In this document: one piece after another, positions 35,019 to 46,975 of the stretch
Numbering within the stretch: the first letter of the stretch is position 1
Layout: each line of letters begins with the position of its first letter
Assembly: GCA_007922225.1 (NCBI GenBank)
Contig: ML679966.1
Coordinates: 53,983,870-54,047,869 of the forward strand
Reading direction: 5' to 3'
DNA length: 64,000 bases
From: Emydura subglobosa
Lineage: Eukaryota; Chordata; Testudines; Chelidae
Program-made: the position numbers and the translations under genes
The notes under the pieces: generated by a model
Databases searched by the model: none
What the model was told of the DNA's origin: nothing
Seen by the model: only the letters and a program-made list of their open reading frames with translations

Positions 35019-35510
35019 GTGGGTAGAGCTGAGTTTCGCCATCTTGAGAATGTCTCCACATTGAGGCCAGGTTTCTTATATAATGATCTGATCACCGTAA
35101 GACAGGCCTTTTTGACATCAAGACTGGATTATTGCAATGTGTTTACTGTGGGCTACTTTAAAGCTTCTCTGTTGCCTGCAGCTGGTGCAAAAAGTCACGA
35201 TACAATTGGGAGGATGGTGGTGGATGGACAGTGTGCACAGATCCTGCTTTCTGACTGTTGTGCTCATTTTTCTGGATTTCTGTTTCAAAGGGATTCAATG
35301 TAAAATGTTGGTATTAACTTTTCAAAGTATTCTATGTTCCTGTTACTTTGTGACTTCCTGCTTTCTCTCTACCCTTGTATCACCATTACCCCGAATGTCT
35401 AACGGCATGGGATTAAAGGAACCAAGAACTTTTAGAGGTAGGAGTATTATTTGTAACTTTGTTTCTGATGACCGAGGCATACTATGGAATGTTCTCTCAT
35501 GATCTATGCA
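35019..35510 (+). mobile_element. L2-type LINE 3' ORF2 relic
   Basis: In one plus frame AFLTSRLDYCNVFTVGY matches the L2 end region, followed after a frameshift by LQLVQKV and FCFKGIQCKMLVLTFQSI, which corresponds to the L2 'LHWLPV.FRI.FKIL.LTFKAL' block. An ancient, frame-broken copy. Confidence 0.8.
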
Positions 35511-36439
35511 TAATCACAGAATGAACCCAATAAATAGTAGGTTTAAAACTCTTTGTTTCATAAAGCCTTTAACATGGCAGTTCAGTTTTATATTATACTT
35601 AACTGTCGTTTTAATTTCATAGTTTTGGTCTTTCAATTTACATAGGTAAATATGCATGCCAAGTCCTATAGAACTCAGTATTTGCACATATGTGAAAGCA
35701 GGACCTAGCTGTATGTCTCTTTTCTTGTAAACCCCTTCCCCTCCCACAAGGATAAGTTCAAACTTTCCTTGAATACAACTTAAATTAAAATGTATCTTTT
35801 CTTTTGATTTTAGAAATAAAAATGTTATAAGTAGCAGAAAATGGAAGTAAATCATTTTCCTGCAATTCCAGATGAACTATTAAGACAAGGTTACACTAAT
35901 AACCTCAAAAGCTCTAGCTGAAATTCCAAAAGCCATTAAAGATAAAGGAATGGGACGCACATGCAACATACATATTGGAGACTCACAGCATAACAAAACT
36001 TTCTTTCAATATATTTTGAACTTCTATGGTCTCATTTTATAGTTGGATTCAATAATTCTTTTCAAATGGATAGAAAAGGTGCACCTTTATCTTTATATTA
36101 CATACTGATTTCCAGTTTTTGTACAGATTTAAAAGTCATGACTTCCCTCCCCCCAAGGAAATAAAAATCGTTTAGAGCATATCATTTGATCTCTCTCAAT
36201 GGGGCCAGAGTAAGGCTAAATTCTTTTGAAAAATTCAGAGTACAAATATTACATTTGAGAGAGGAAGCATGATATTTGGTTAAGGACTGGACAGGGACTT
36301 AAGAAGTCTATGGAATGGCCAGAACTTGGATATGTCACTTGAATATTTTATCAATGTGTCTTTTAGTTTTGGACATCTCTGTCTTTGGATGCCCAACTCG
36401 AGACACCGTAGGACTGACTTTCAGAGGTATTGCATACCT
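35511..36439. other. Intronic sequence with no recognised element
   Basis: No family recognised; AT-rich with short unsupported open frames. Confidence 0.5.
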
Positions 36440-36560
36440 GCAGTTCCACTGGAAGTTTTGACCCTTATCTCTGTGCCTTCAGTTTCCTCATCTGTAAAAT
36501 GGAGATAGTAACACATGGCCACATCACAGGGTATTGCAATAACTAGTATCTGAGGTGCTA
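36440..36560 (+). mobile_element. MIR-type SINE fragment
   Basis: TGCCTTCAGTTTCCTCATCT then GTAAAATGGAGATAGTAACA and TCACAGGGTATTGCAATAAC is the MIR core and tail. The head is missing or too diverged. Confidence 0.7.
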
Positions 36561-36649
36561 TAATGATCAGCATACTAGACAAGACTATTATTTTAATATT
36601 TATATTGAATTGAGATTGCCATAATCTCACCTAAAGAGAGGATAATTTT

Positions 36650-36735
36650 ACTTTGTAAATAAATAATAAAATAAATAAGGAATACAATAATAAGGAATAA
36701 GGAATAAAATAAATTAAAGGAAAATTAAGGAAAAC
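36650..36735 (+). repeat. AT-rich simple repeat, (AAATAA / AATAAGG) type
   Basis: Imperfect AAATAAATAATAAAATAAAT units followed by repeated AATAAGGAATA. Confidence 0.85.
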
Positions 36736-39700
36736 TACATGATATTATACTGCAGATAGATATCCCAAAACAAGAAGTAGTTTTAAGCAACCCATGGCAT
36801 GGCAATTCCCCCAGAGGATTCTCTCTTGTCAATAATATGACTACTGCTATAAACAAGTGTTTAACAGCATCACTTTTAAAGCATCACAACTGACAGAAAT
36901 TGGCCTCTTGCTTGTCAGTCTACAAAACAAGGCCAACGAATGGATGGTTTTGGAAACTAAACTAAGCTTTCCCTCACCTCAATTTTCTTGTAGCTTAGAA
37001 CAGCTTAATACAAAGGTTCAATCTGGCCCACAATTAAATTTCATTGTTTTTTCCCTCCAGAAAACATACAACTTTGTGAAAACTGAGACACAGAAGTGAA
37101 TCCATGACTGCCTCCTGAAAATAAACTATGTAAGAAATGTTTTATAAAGAAAAAATCTAGCATGCCTGCTTGATAGTCCACCAGCTTCTTCATGGGGCAG
37201 TTGAGAGACCCAGGCTTTTCTTTCAGTTGGATGTCAGAGAGATTTGTAGTCTAATGTACTAAGACCTCTGGCAACCACTGGGAATACCTATCACCTTATT
37301 AAATTTTGTTTAAACTATTGCTTTTAAACACGTCAGAGTTGCACTGAAGAAAAGCAGCGCCATGGCATCCTTTTGCAGTTTATAGATTTTTTTGGTCTCC
37401 AGTAACTGAACTATCAAGAAACCGATGTTCTCATTTAACCCTCTGAAAACAAGTACAGGAAGCACATGTCACGAACACATATATAAAGATTGCATGGAAA
37501 AATCTCATCCACAAAAAATGACAACCAACCCTGAGGTTTTCAAAGTTTCACTTGTGCTGGAAAATTCACTAGCTCTTTGGTAGCTGTGTACTACAATCAT
37601 AAATCAGGGTGCCTTTCTGAAACTTTCAGACATTGCAAACAAAGGCTTTATATTTTAGTGCCAAAATAAGTACAGCGAGGTGGGCTGGAAAAAGCACAGT
37701 ACCACTGGGTTTGTGTGTCAGGAAGCACTCCTTCAATTTGTTCAAAACTTTGTGTTGCCTTGGTGAATCTACTCTGTTAGCCAAAGTTGGACTCATTAAA
37801 AGTTTTGTATGTAAATAATGAAAGATGAACTGCTTTAAACAATTCATCCCCATAAATTAGGGACAGATTTTACTGATATGTATGTATATGTTTAGATGAA
37901 TGTACATTTATACACACACTTTTATGCTATCTTCTCTTTTTCCTCTCTAAAGAGAAAAAAAGTCATATGCATTTTCATTTTCCTTTGTGTTACACTGTAT
38001 CTGTATGTAAATGTGTTACATATATATAATATAAATTGACTTTGAAATCTAAAAAGATGTCTATTGGCAGTGACTGTTTTCATACAGTTAATGTTCATCA
38101 TAACTGTAATATTTAGCTCAATAGGGACAATAGATCAAAATATGTACTTTAGAAATGAATTATCCCAGGCTATGATTAATTTGATTACTTTAATTTGATT
38201 AAGCGAGATTACTTTGAGGGGAAGGCCTGATTTAAATAACCTGGACTCAAAACAGAAGGTTGGTTCTCTTGAGAAGTCACTGTACCACATGCAGCTCTCC
38301 CATTGATTTAAATGGGATATATGCAGACAGAGTGGTTGAAGAACAAGGACCATATTAATGATTCTGTAATCCAAGAATTTCATGCAAGTAACAACTCATT
38401 CCCTGAATATTGATTAGAGGTTGTGCAAGAACTCAAAATAAATTTCCTCAGATCACTGGATATAGCCTGAATGCACCTCCTGCTATTTGAAATGGACACT
38501 TCTCCATAACAAGAGATAACTAATTTTTAAAACCCAATTTAAAAATTAAATCCATCTAGTGGAATCTAAATATTTCATTCAACATCCCTTTTAATGACAG
38601 GTTTAGCTATTCAGATTTAAGTCAAAGAATTAAAACAATTCCAGCAACTATGTTTCAGTAAAATACATCCTGTTTCAACTGGTTATATCACACACCAAAA
38701 AAAGCATGAAAATTCAAAGTAAATATAGATGCTCTATCCTTAACTCTCCCATGGTATCTCATTATTTATAGGGATCTCAGATCCTGTGCTGTAATATTAG
38801 GCACAACTTGGTACAGACCTTAAGGTATCAGCTTTCACTTTGAATTTGATGGCTTTTGTTGGTCAGTATCAACGTTAACATTACTTAAACTTTTTTTGTG
38901 AGTTAATATATTTTTTTACACTTCAGTCTGGAAAAAAAAATGCAAGGATTTTGCCAATGAAAACCAAAAACCTTTCCTGTACATTTCTGCAAGCTGACAC
39001 ATCATGTCTGCAAAGGAGTGCCTCCCTCTAGAAATTCTTTTCATCGAACAAAACCTCTAGGACTAATGAAACATGTGCCACATTGTGAACATTTGCCAAA
39101 ACTAAGTTACCAGTGAGGCAGCACACAGGCAACATGGTACAGTAGCCCTTTGTAGACAGACTCAAGTCTCGGCTTAATTACCTCTTTCACATTCTCAAGA
39201 CTGGAGTGTGTACTGAAAAGTTTACGTTGCCTTTTCTTGGCTAAAATCTTCTGAAAGGAACCAGTAAGAAGAGAGGTTTGGCTTCCCTACTCCTGATCAC
39301 ACTGTGTAGAAAAGAGTGCATTTTAAAAACAACTAACTGGGCTTCCTCACCCCAGTGTAGGAGGAATTTCCAGGTGGCATAAAGCTAGCACTACTTAACC
39401 CCCTCTCCCTTAGGGGAAGGGATTTGGAAGAAATGGAATGGCCTCATTTGGGCCATTGCAGCCAGGGGGTAGTTTAGAGAAGCCTTAAAACTAATCTAAA
39501 CAATGCCGAGGGTCACACCCGCCTCCCCGGGGGGTGGCACAGCCAGCTGCTTTGTGGTTCCTTAATTTTGCAGCACCAGGCAGAGACTAGATGCAACAGT
39601 GGATTGAGACCATTGTGCTTTAGAAAAATGTAAAGATTCTTCAACTTTCTTCCTTTTGTAGCAAAAGTAAGCTCTAGCATTAGCTATTCTCTACATTCAC

Positions 39701-42700
39701 ACTATGATCCAATAAAGGAAATGTAGACTTCCTTTCTTGGCACAGGTTGGAGCGCCTTAAGTGGGTGGAGGAGTGACTGTACAAAGCATCTAGACAGCAA
39801 AATAGAAGAAAATATTTCCCAGAAAATGTGATTCTTGTGGTAATCCAGAAATTACATTTTGGATGCTCAGCAATGAATTATCTTATTTCTCTGTTGCTTT
39901 GCTATTACACTGATGGTTATGGTGACAAAAAATATAAATAATTTTTACATCCCATAAAATCCCAAAATATTGGATGAGATCCTGACACTTAGGGTCATAA
40001 AAGAGCCCATCACATTTTCTGCACAGTAAAGGTGTTAGTCTGAGTATCCTGGACAAGTTCTTACTTGGGTAATAACATGTATACCCAAATTCTTCCTGTT
40101 TCTAAATGAATATAGTATTATTCATTTCCCAGACATAAAAATAATTGTTTAGTGTTGCCATTAAGGAGTGGTAGCCCCATACCACTCCAAAAGTAGCTGC
40201 ATTGCAATGGGTGTGACTGATCTATCACAGAAATGCTGTCTATATGTGGAATGTTTCAAGGTGGAAGGTTATTTATGAATATAAAGGTACATAAACATAT
40301 TGTGATTGGAGATTAGTCTTGTAATGAAACAATTGTGTATGGCCATTTATTAGATTACCACAGATGACCAAGACTACCCAATGTGCTGCACTTGTGACAT
40401 CTCGAAGTTTTTGTCACTTTATAATAAAAATTAATGTCTTTGGTCCATCAACCCTTCTTTACTGTTCTACCCCCTTGATACTTCCCGCAGTCTTTTATTG
40501 CTTATTTAAAACTATTAAACAGGAAACCCACCATAAAAATTTCCCCATCAAAATTAGATAAAAGAGTGAAGAATAACTACAAGAGGTATTACGTTCTTGA
40601 TGAGCAAATCTTTGAAACTTAATAGTTTGCTAAAATGAAAAAAGTACAAATTTAAAACAATAACTACAGCATCAAATTCACCTTTTGGAAAATAATCTCA
40701 AACACCTAACTTCTGCCTATTTCTATACTCTTGATTCTTTCTCCTTTTAGCCCTCTGATCTTCCCAAGTTGTACAGCTTATTGTTTCCTTCAGGTCTCTC
40801 CCTCATTCATTTCTGGGCCTTCTTTTAAACCAGTATGCCTGGAACTCCTGTCCTTCCCCAGTCTCCCATGCTTCCACCCTTTCTCCATAAACCCTTGAAA
40901 ACAGATCCCAAAAGGCCAATAAATCTCAGATTACTCTTCTCAAGCTTAAAAAATAAACTGCAAAGTTTAAATCCCTCAAAGCATAAGATATTCCATTGAA
41001 AATATATGGAACTAATAAGATGCATACTTCACCATTCAATTATATAGCTTTTCATTGCTCCCATTCCCATTTTGTACATTTTTATCTTAGATATTAATAT
41101 TTTGGGAGCCAGGTTTTTGTCTCCATATCTTTCTACATAGTGCCCAGCACACAATTTATGATCTATAAATAATTTAGATGCACTCTACACAAGTAACCAT
41201 ATGTAGACTGATGCTACACTATGCTTGGTGTTTGAACATTTTTGGTGTGGATAAAATTCACAAGGAATGCATGAGCTGTCATATTCAGAGCTACTGAAGA
41301 GTAGAGCTGATTGAATGCTATTTCACTTTTCTACTATTCCATCAGCTCTAATGTTTAATGAGGTGGGTATCTACTGTTGCATCAATAAACCACACACACT
41401 TATGGAGTGCTTGATCCAACACCATCCTTGCAGTTATGATTTTGCTCAGCTGAAATACAATTATTGCTGTCTGTGATTTCCTCCAAAATAATGTACTTTA
41501 TTTTGTTCATTTAATTGCATGCCCTGTATGAGCAAGGTGTAAAATTAACTGCTAAAATATCAAACACCTTATCCTCTGCTTTCTCTGTTACTTCTTCAGA
41601 TGGTCACAGGTTCATACAGGATGCAAACCTGTATCAGCTTAGTCATTGTCAGAACATTAAACTATTTTTTTTGGCCCACATAGCCAAAAATTTACATCTA
41701 GAGGTTTTTGCATACCACCCTAATGGGCCACAGACTTGCATGCAAGGAATTTGTGGTGGGAAGATGCCAGTGCTGGACCAAAACTTTTAGCGACAGCTTC
41801 CAAAGCAAATGCTTTATCATGGAGCTGAAAAAGCAGCTCCACTTGTCTGCAGTTCTTTACAGTAAGATTTTTAAAATGCCATTTCTACAAATTAGAACAA
41901 GAACAAAAAGAACAAATGGGGAATCTTGTATGAGTTCACACTGTGTGTTGAAATATGTAGTTGTATTGATGATTAGTTCTTACCTTACTGATGCAATCAG
42001 TATTTTGCTTGTAACCAGGTAAGTGAATACACAATGTATCTTCATAACAAAGCTTTTTATTATAAATTGGTCCCTAAGACTACCTCAATATCTAGTTCTA
42101 GTGAAATCCATTTTAAAACACTACTGGTTCATGGTTTCCACTATCATACTTAGGGACAGATGAAATTGGTTGGACAAAATAACAAGACCCTAATGTCCCA
42201 ACCAAACTTAAAATGAGCATTGTACATACCACAGCTACCCTACTCTGGTCCCTTTTATCAGTTCATCCCTTGAGCTTTTGGTTCCAGCCATGAGGACAAG
42301 TGTTGAAATACCACATCAAAGGCAATTCTTGCAGTATTCCTTGCCCATCACAAAAATAGGAAGTGACAAAATCTTACTTCGAAAAACTGGGCTAAAAACT
42401 TGACAGAACAAAATTCTGACTCAAGTTGTTCACATTGGGTTAAGGACAGTGTGTGGCTCAAGAGTTCAGTACAACAGAAAAAATAACAAGAAGAATATTG
42501 AGAATGGCTCTTTGACCTCAGTGCCTAATAAAATATGAAATGTGTCCATTCCTTTTTTTAAGACATGAACTCTGCAGCACCATATTCCTTGATATAACAT
42601 TGATCCAAATGTTCCAACAGCAGACGCTGGTTTCTCTTTGATAATCAATGCATCTCTCTGCTTTCAAAGTTTTTGTAAACAATCATTATAAGGAAGGCAA

Positions 42701-43183
42701 GTCTTACTTTTCCCAGTGTACTTTCTAATTACTTGCCTGCCACCAGGAAACTTTCACATATTTTTGTCTTCGCTATCAAAATTGAACAAATGTCTGCTAC
42801 ACATTATTAAAAATATTGAAGCAGCACCAAAAGCAGTTGCTGGGCAAATTACAAAGTTATTAGGTAACACTGTGACATTCCTTTCAATGCTCAAATTATA
42901 AAGATTTAAAATAAAATAAACTAACAGCAATAAACTAATATAAATTATGGGAACCCACATGCATTTTGCATATATCCCAAACTCCAAGAAGCATACAAAG
43001 TTTATGATTTTGTAACAAACCATAACATTGAGTGCTAAGCTTTCTAAAATATCTGGAGACTTCTGCTTGTGACTAACTCTGTTTTAATCCATGAGTTCTT
43101 TCATTGGGAGAAGTCTCCTACAAAAGAAGGCTGCAAAGGACCACGCTATTTTACAGCTCTATCTTATATACAACCAGTTCAGC

Positions 43184-43186
<3 letters not shown>
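36736..43186. other. Long intronic stretch with no recognised element
   Basis: More than 6 kb without a recognised repeat. This is unusually clean for the window, so it may hold conserved non-coding elements, which only alignment could show. A GC-richer patch lies at 39340-39600. A possible plus-strand exon at about 42748-42864 is discussed in findings. Confidence 0.5.

Positions 43187-43262
<76 letters not shown>
43187..43262 (+). repeat. Compound microsatellite (TC)22(AC)16
   Basis: A pure TC tract (43187-43230) switches directly to a pure AC tract (43231-43262). Apparent Leu-Ser / Thr-His open frames across it are artefacts. Confidence 0.97.
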
Positions 43263-43265
<3 letters not shown>

Positions 43266-44028
43266 CTGCTGATGCTGCCACACTAGCATCCCAAACGCAC
43301 TTAAAAAAACCAATGTTATGCCAAAGACTGCAAATAAAGTGCATTATCTGAGGTTGGCTGCAATTACAGTAATAGTGATTACCACTGTAAAATAAATAGA
43401 TATTAATACAAAAAACTACTTGCAAGAGCTCTACAGTCATCAAGATCATATTACAAAAAGTCTTCAGATGCCCTGACCTTTCATTCTCCATCACTGTGTT
43501 TTAGTCATGGGTTTACCTGATCAAAAAAGCACACAGCACGCACAAACAGCGTCGTTTCACCTTACCTTTTCAATGTCTACTTTATCTATTATCACAATGC
43601 CACAGTACAACTTTTTCAGGTAAGAGATAGGCAGATATGTCGTAGCAGTAAAGCCAGCACTTTAGGACTGAAGTGGAGTCTACAGCAGGTTCTCAATAAT
43701 ATATACTGTACAGATTAGTCAGAGGAGAGAACACCAACTTCATGACTCAGTGATTCTTCACTAAAGTTTTCTAGCTCTAGCAACTTCATAATAAGAGTCC
43801 TCCAGAGTTACTGAATTCCTCAGTGTGCTTAGTAAAAGGGTTGTTGCCACATTTTTGAAAGCTGCAGTTAAGTTGGTCTTTTCCTATGTTTTGTCACCTT
43901 TGCTTTTCAGCATAGCCTTCTGAATCAGTACAGTCTGCTAAGTTTTAAGTTACTCCCTCCTTAGAGCTTCAAGGATCTGGATTTATTTTTTTAAACTTTT
44001 GCCCAAAAAATCTTTAGCTGAACGTTAC
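43263..44028. other. Non-repetitive sequence between the microsatellite and the candidate exon
   Basis: No repeat recognised. It holds back-to-back strong donor-like sequences (minus donor after 43566, plus donor after 43619). AATAAA on the minus strand lies at 43982-43987. Confidence 0.5.
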
Positions 44029-44172
44029 CATGGTGCAGCAATACCCTCTTTTTCCAATGTCTCTGTGTCCATTTCCATTACAAACTTTGCAGACATTTCT
44101 TCTAATAAATCAAGCACAAGCTGCATGTCAGAGGAAAGGAAATAGTCTGGATCCTCTGGAATTAACATGTTC
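44029..44172 (-). CDS. Candidate unrecognised coding exon, phase-compatible with PALLD
   Basis: Read on the minus strand, an acceptor (CTGCTGCTGTTTCAG, with a TCTAAC branch-like motif just upstream) precedes 144 nt open in one frame, then a donor-like ATG|GTAACG. The peptide starts NMLIPEDPDYFLSSDMQ and ends TETLEKEGIAAP; it is acidic with an amphipathic Leu/Met-rich middle. Phase is 1 nt in and 2 nt out, the same as the PALLD exon at 3315-3992, so splicing to it would read GIAAPW-DPFKLQQ without a shift. Without splicing, the frame ends at TAA (44025-44027), with AATAAA at 43982-43987, which would suit a terminal exon. The ATG at 44166-44168 has A at -3, so a first exon is also possible. I do not recognise the peptide. 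The donor is weak at +5 and chance cannot be excluded. Confidence 0.4.
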
Positions 44173-44839
44173 CTGAAACAGCAGCAGTTAGACATTTATC
44201 CCCAACTGGGATTAATCTTCCTGCAAACACACACAGGTTGTTTACACTTCTTAGCCTGCCACATCACTTTCACCCATAGTGCACAATGGCAGAGTATAGG
44301 TAGCACATCCACATATTTGAATAAAAATCTACAATGGTGAGAGTTATGTTTCAGCTGATTCTTTTGTTGCTATAAATAATATTTATACTTATCCATTGGA
44401 GTTGAGCAGCATTCCAACCTTCAGTGTTCCTGACTTTTCAGATCAGAACTAAATTTGGAAAATTCATACCATTCTATCAGATGCCTCTGCCATATGTTTC
44501 ATAAACATCCTGCTGTGCCTTATTGACCTATTGGAAGATGGTGTCAGAGTTCATGAAACTTCTACTGATGCTGTTTGTTGCAAGCGATATGTTATTTTGT
44601 TATTTAATCCTACTTTCAAAATATAAATATTCCCAGAGTGACAAACATGTTCTGAAAATGTTATTGCTATTACATGTTCCACTGAAAACATCAGTGGGAT
44701 GCTGATGCTTGTGGACCAAAAGCTTTCAAGCTGCTGACATGGAAGCTGGCTTAACTTTGCAAGTCAATTCAGAGCAAAGTTGCATTATCAGCAACACATC
44801 AGCAGACAAACTCAAAACGAATGAGGACTCAGGATATGT

Positions 44840-44973
44840 TAGGGTGACCAGACAGCAAGTGTTAAAAACTGGGACACGGGATGTTGGGGGGAGGGGAGGA
44901 ATAGGCACCTATATAAAAAGAAGCCTCCAATATTGGGACTGCCCCTATAAAATTGGGACATCTAGTCACCCTA
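44840..44973. mobile_element. hAT-type MITE, same family as 19347-19470
   Basis: Ends TAGGGTGACCAGAC and TCTAGTCACCCTA are inverted. Flanks GGATATGT (44832-44839) and AGATATGC (44974-44981) match 6/8. The reverse complement aligns along its whole length with 19347-19470. Confidence 0.88.
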
Positions 44974-45150
44974 AGATATGCATACACTGCAATGGGAGGT
45001 GTGACTGCAGGATGTGTAGACATCCCCAAGATAGCTTTGATCTAACTAGCTCCAAATTCCAGTAACAATAGCAGCGAAGCCACAGTAGTATGGGTGGCAG
45101 CACAGGTTAGCTGCTGGAGTACATACCCAGGGTATGTCTACACTGCAATG
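44974..45150 (+). repeat. Interspersed repeat with GTCTACACTGCAATG-type ends
   Basis: Begins ATGCATACACTGCAATG and ends GGTATGTCTACACTGCAATG, with GTGTAGACATCCCCAAGATA and GATCTAACTAGCTCC between, like a common turtle repeat family. Boundaries approximate. Confidence 0.55.
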
Positions 45151-45237
45151 ACATAATTTTAGGAAAAATTGAGCTCAGATTAACAAAAGTTAACTGATGT
45201 GTAAATGCAGATCTCTAAATTGACACTTGAAGACTAG
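45151..45237 (+). repeat. Direct repeat, copy 1 (about 87 bases)
   Basis: About 90 percent similar by eye to 45801-45887 in the same orientation; shares TGAGCTCAGATTAACAAAA and TTAACTGATGTGTAAATG. Confidence 0.85.
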
Positions 45238-45800
45238 AACCCAGGATCAAGCCTAATCCCCCTTTCGTGTACTCAGAAATTGTGCTAATCCAGGGCTCGG
45301 AACCAGAGTATCAAGACAAAAAAAGACCCCAAAAAAGGAGGATTCAGAATTATTTATCTAGGAAACTTCAAATGCTGTCGGTTTCTTCCATTAGTGTAAA
45401 TTACTCTTTCTATAACCCCAGTTCCCTTATTTTTATTTCTGATGTAAATCGTTTTCAGTAATAAAAGCAAGGAGACACCCTATTTGTGAGGAAAATGGGT
45501 AATTTGGAGATTTAAAGATATGAAAGTGAATCAAGTAACTCGTTCACATTAAACCAATAAACAGAGACAGATCAATATACTGGCAGCTATAATAGGACAA
45601 ACCTTGGAAGGACATAGAAGAGAGCAGGAAGGAATCAGTAAGTAATCTGTATCGACTGTTGGGATGTTGATGATAGGTGCCATTAACAGAACAGATAACT
45701 CTTGGATGCTGATGAAAGTTAAAAAGCCATTCTTTTTAGTTGGTATGGATTAGTATTTTGAATGCCACTGTGAAACTCTAGCAAATGAAGACTTGATTTG

Positions 45801-45887
45801 ACACAATTTTGGGAAAAACTGAGCTCAGATTAACAAAAATTAACTGATGTGTAAATGGAAACTCTAAATTGACACTTGCAGATTAGA
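45801..45887 (+). repeat. Direct repeat, copy 2 (about 87 bases)
   Basis: Partner of 45151-45237. The two copies are 650 bases apart and flanked by unrelated sequence. Confidence 0.85.
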
Positions 45888-46859
45888 TTAGATTAATTAC
45901 AATAATTATGTAATTGCCAGTATTGATCAATTTTACATGGCCCTTTAAAATATGATCTCCTTTGAAAAAAAAGAAAAATTATTTTAAAAAGCCAATTTTA
46001 GAGTAGCTATTCCAAGAAGATGAAGAGCAGTTAATCAAAGTGTACTGTGGAAGGGAGATTAGGGTTTGACTTGCAGTATATTCTAGCTCTAGAAAAGTCT
46101 TATGAAAATATCCATTTGCTAGGATTCAGCTTGTTGATTTTTACATTTTTGGAAGGGACGTTAAAGTGCACACAATTTGTACTTTTTATAAAATAAAGTG
46201 ATAAAACTACCAAGTAGTTAAATTGAATCCTGCATAATCAGGAATATAAACCACCACAAGGTCTACAGCATATAAGAAGAGATCATGAACTTGTAAATGC
46301 TGGAGGAAAGATCTGATATAGAACAGTAAGATCTGTAACAATCTGATAGAAAACAAATGACTGGAAAACAGTACAAATGAATGATTGAGTCTGTAAAATT
46401 AAAAAAAAATACTCTTAAAGCACTGGAACTACTACAGAATAGTTTTCAGTGTCTAAATATAGTCCTTTAAATTTATATTTCATCTTGAGGGCAGAGACTG
46501 GATTTTAATGTGTCTGTACAATGCCCTTCACAATAGTGTCTTGACGCTGATTGTATTACAATAGCACCAAGAAGCTCCAAATAAATGTTTATTTAAGTAT
46601 TACTACAGCAGGAACTTGAAATTCCTTCAAATACTGGAGATAGCTGGCTTTCCTGTATTGTGAAATACAACATTCTGAGATCCTTGGCAATGACAATTGC
46701 TCTAATAAATTGAAGGCATTATTACATGCTTTATTACTATGTGCAGTTTCTGATTAAGCTGATTAAGACTGGATTTCTTTCTTGAAGTCTTTTAATCGAT
46801 ACTGGATGTCTTTCTAAACATATACTATAGTCAAACAAAGAGCTATGAATTTGCTGTAG
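45888..46859. other. Intronic sequence with no recognised element
   Basis: AT-rich; nothing recognised. Confidence 0.5.
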
Positions 46860-46975
46860 AAATCACTGGATGAGATTCTATGATCTGTCATGTTGGTGGA
46901 GGGGGTGTCACACTAGATAGGTACATATGGATGATCATAATGGTACCTTCTGGCCTTAAAAATGTATGAATCTTC
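46860..46975 (+). mobile_element. CR1-type LINE 3' tip
   Basis: GATTCTATGATCTGTCATGT, then GGATGATCATAATGGTACCT and TCTGGCCTTAAAAATGTATG, the sense version of the 3' tips at 258-358 and 21018-21240. Confidence 0.75.

Noticed and set aside
43069..43494. Several frames with Leu-Ser, Thr-His or Arg-Glu repeats
   Set aside because: Translations of the TC/AC microsatellite.
43566..43660. Minus-strand exon-like piece reading YLPISYLKKLYCGIVIIDKV before AAAAG|GTAAGG
   Set aside because: The only frame open to the donor leaves phase 0, which does not fit the PALLD exon. No convincing acceptor precedes it, and a CAG|GTAAGA donor at 43619 on the other strand shows splice-like motifs occur here by chance.
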